Source of the DNA: Lentzea jiangxiensis | GTDB taxonomy: Bacteria; Actinomycetota; Actinomycetes; Mycobacteriales; Pseudonocardiaceae | Assembly (NCBI RefSeq): GCF_900104175.1 | Contig: NZ_FNIX01000035.1 | Span: forward strand, 1-39,848 | Direction of reading: 5' to 3' | DNA length: 39,848 nucleotides | Part shown: positions 39,069 through 39,848 of the stretch, piece after piece | Numbering within the stretch: position 1 is the stretch's first letter | Layout of the letters: each line of letters starts with the position of its first letter | Program-made: the position numbers and the translations under genes | Notes under the pieces: model-generated | The model's input: the letters and a program-made list of their open reading frames with translations, nothing else | Databases searched by the model: none | Told to the model about the DNA's origin: nothing

Positions 39069-39724
39069 CCCGGGCACGAGTGCTGATCTGCGACGACCAG
39101 GAGCTGATGCGCAGCGCGTTGCGCATGATCGTGAGCAGCCAGCCGGACCTCGAGCTGGTCGGCGAGGCCGCGGACGGCGCTCAGGCGGTGCGGCTGGCCA
39201 CCGAGCACCGCCCCGACCTGGTGCTGATGGACGTCCGGATGCCGGTGCTCGACGGCGTGGAGGCGACCCGGCGGGTCTGCGAGGCGAGCCCGGGCACCAG
39301 GGTTCTGGTGATCACCACGTTCGACCTCGACGAGCACGTCGAACAAGCCCTGCGCCACGGTGCCAGCGGGTTCCTGCTCAAGGACGCCACGAGCGAGGAG
39401 ATGCTCGTCGCCATCCGGGCTGTCCTGCGCGGGGACGCGGCGATGGCGCCGGCGGTCGTGCGCCGGCTGGTCGAACGGCACCTCGCCACTCCCGCGGCGC
39501 CACCACCCGACCCGCGCCTCGAACGCCTCACCGACCGGGAGCGCGAGGTGTTCGCCCTGCTGGCCAAGGGGGCCGCCAACGCCGAGATCGCGGCGCAGCT
39601 CTTCCTCGGCGAGACGACGGTGAAGACGCACGTCAGCAGAGTGCTGTCCAAACTGGACCTGCGTGACCGCGTCCACGCCGTCGTCCACGCCTACGAGACC
39701 GGGTTCGTGCGACCGGGCGGGTGA
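39065..39724 (+). CDS. NarL/FixJ-family response regulator
   Basis: A 219-residue DNA-binding regulator. The receiver domain (2-120) has the acidic pocket (VLICDDQ), the phospho-acceptor Asp at about 56 (LVLMDVRMP), and the Lys of FLLKDAT. The LuxR-type HTH spans about 150-212 (LTDREREVFALLAKGAANAEIAAQLFLGETTVKTHVSRVLSKL). It is coupled to the histidine kinase upstream and is its cognate partner. Possible targets include its own promoter, through the palindrome at 37724-37741. Confidence 0.95.
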   Translation: MTRARVLICDDQELMRSALRMIVSSQPDLELVGEAADGAQAVRLATEHRPDLVLMDVRMPVLDGVEATRRVCEASPGTRVLVITTFDLDEHVEQALRHGASGFLLKDATSEEMLVAIRAVLRGDAAMAPAVVRRLVERHLATPAAPPPDPRLERLTDREREVFALLAKGAANAEIAAQLFLGETTVKTHVSRVLSKLDLRDRVHAVVHAYETGFVRPGG

Positions 39725-39728
39725 ACGG

Positions 39729-39848
39729 TCAGACCTTCGGGTCGGACGGTTTGCCCGCGAGCTGGCCGGCCGTGTCCTCGGCACTGAGACCTTCGGTCAC
39801 GTTCCTGCGGCTGCGCGCGTTCTGCAACGCCACGGTCTCCTCGACCGG
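39729..39848 (-). CDS. Partial gene at the right edge, C-terminal 39 residues
   Basis: The minus-strand frame is open from the window edge to a TGA at 39731-39729. It encodes EETVALQNARSRRNVTEGLS followed by EDTAGQLAGKPSDPKV, a charged tail with strong G/C bias at third positions. It converges with the response regulator 4 bases away. Too little is visible to name a family. Confidence 0.55.
   Translation of the reverse strand, partial: PVEETVALQNARSRRNVTEGLSAEDTAGQLAGKPSDPKV

Overview
The window is high-GC actinobacterial DNA. Third codon positions are almost all G or C, many starts are GTG, genes often overlap by the 4 bases GTGA or ATGA, and several starts look leaderless. The protein types (DICT-GGDEF, MEDS regulators, DUF3152, rodlin-like proteins, FHA proteins, Zur- and LexA-type boxes) fit a filamentous member of the Pseudonocardiaceae such as Lentzea or Saccharothrix. 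That placement is an inference from gene content, not a search result. No tRNA, rRNA, CRISPR array, prophage or intact insertion sequence was seen.

Layout. (1) 1-6.4 kb, cell envelope: a truncated MPT70/83-like fasciclin protein converges with a minus-strand run of class A penicillin-binding protein, RskA-like anti-sigma factor and TrkA-N protein. A GH25 lysozyme and a DUF4015 protein diverge from the PBP. (2) 6.5-12.2 kb: a small secreted protein, then a translationally coupled operon (DivIVA-like coiled coil, universal stress protein, DUF3152 zincin, GT4 glycosyltransferase) behind a sigma-B-type promoter, meeting a second GT4 tail to tail. (3) 12.7-15.7 kb: two tandem rodlin-like secreted proteins, a ricin-B lectin remnant, and a coupled MEDS-STAS / MEDS-HATPase regulator pair. 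(4) 15.7-26 kb: LysR/EamA pair, erythromycin-esterase homologue, SDR, two membrane proteins, a spore-photoproduct-lyase-like radical SAM protein, a DICT-GGDEF protein, a TetR with an SRPBCC-DUF4166 operon behind twin operators, and an L,D-transpeptidase. (5) 26-30.5 kb: two gene fossils, namely a collapsed copy of the PBP from region 1 and a cellulose-binding-module (CBM2) gene that keeps its promoter and a CebR-type box. Also here are a BtrH_N/DUF4872 protein, a STAS protein and an orphan CebE-like cello-oligosaccharide-binding lipoprotein with a CebR-type operator at its promoter. (6) 30.5-39.8 kb: an FHA membrane protein and a small partner sharing an Asn/Gly motif, a two-gene unit under a LexA-type box, a Nik/Opp-type importer (lipoprotein plus one fused double permease) under a Zur-type box, a phytoene-desaturase-like/DoxX pair, a NarL-type two-component system, and a partial gene at the right edge.

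Themes: peptidoglycan enzymes (PBP, PBP relic, GH25, L,D-transpeptidase), partner-switching and sigma-factor control (RskA-like, MEDS-STAS, MEDS-HATPase, lone STAS, sigma-B-type promoter), and readable operators (CebR, Zur, LexA, TetR and LysR types) that point to functions for otherwise orphan genes.
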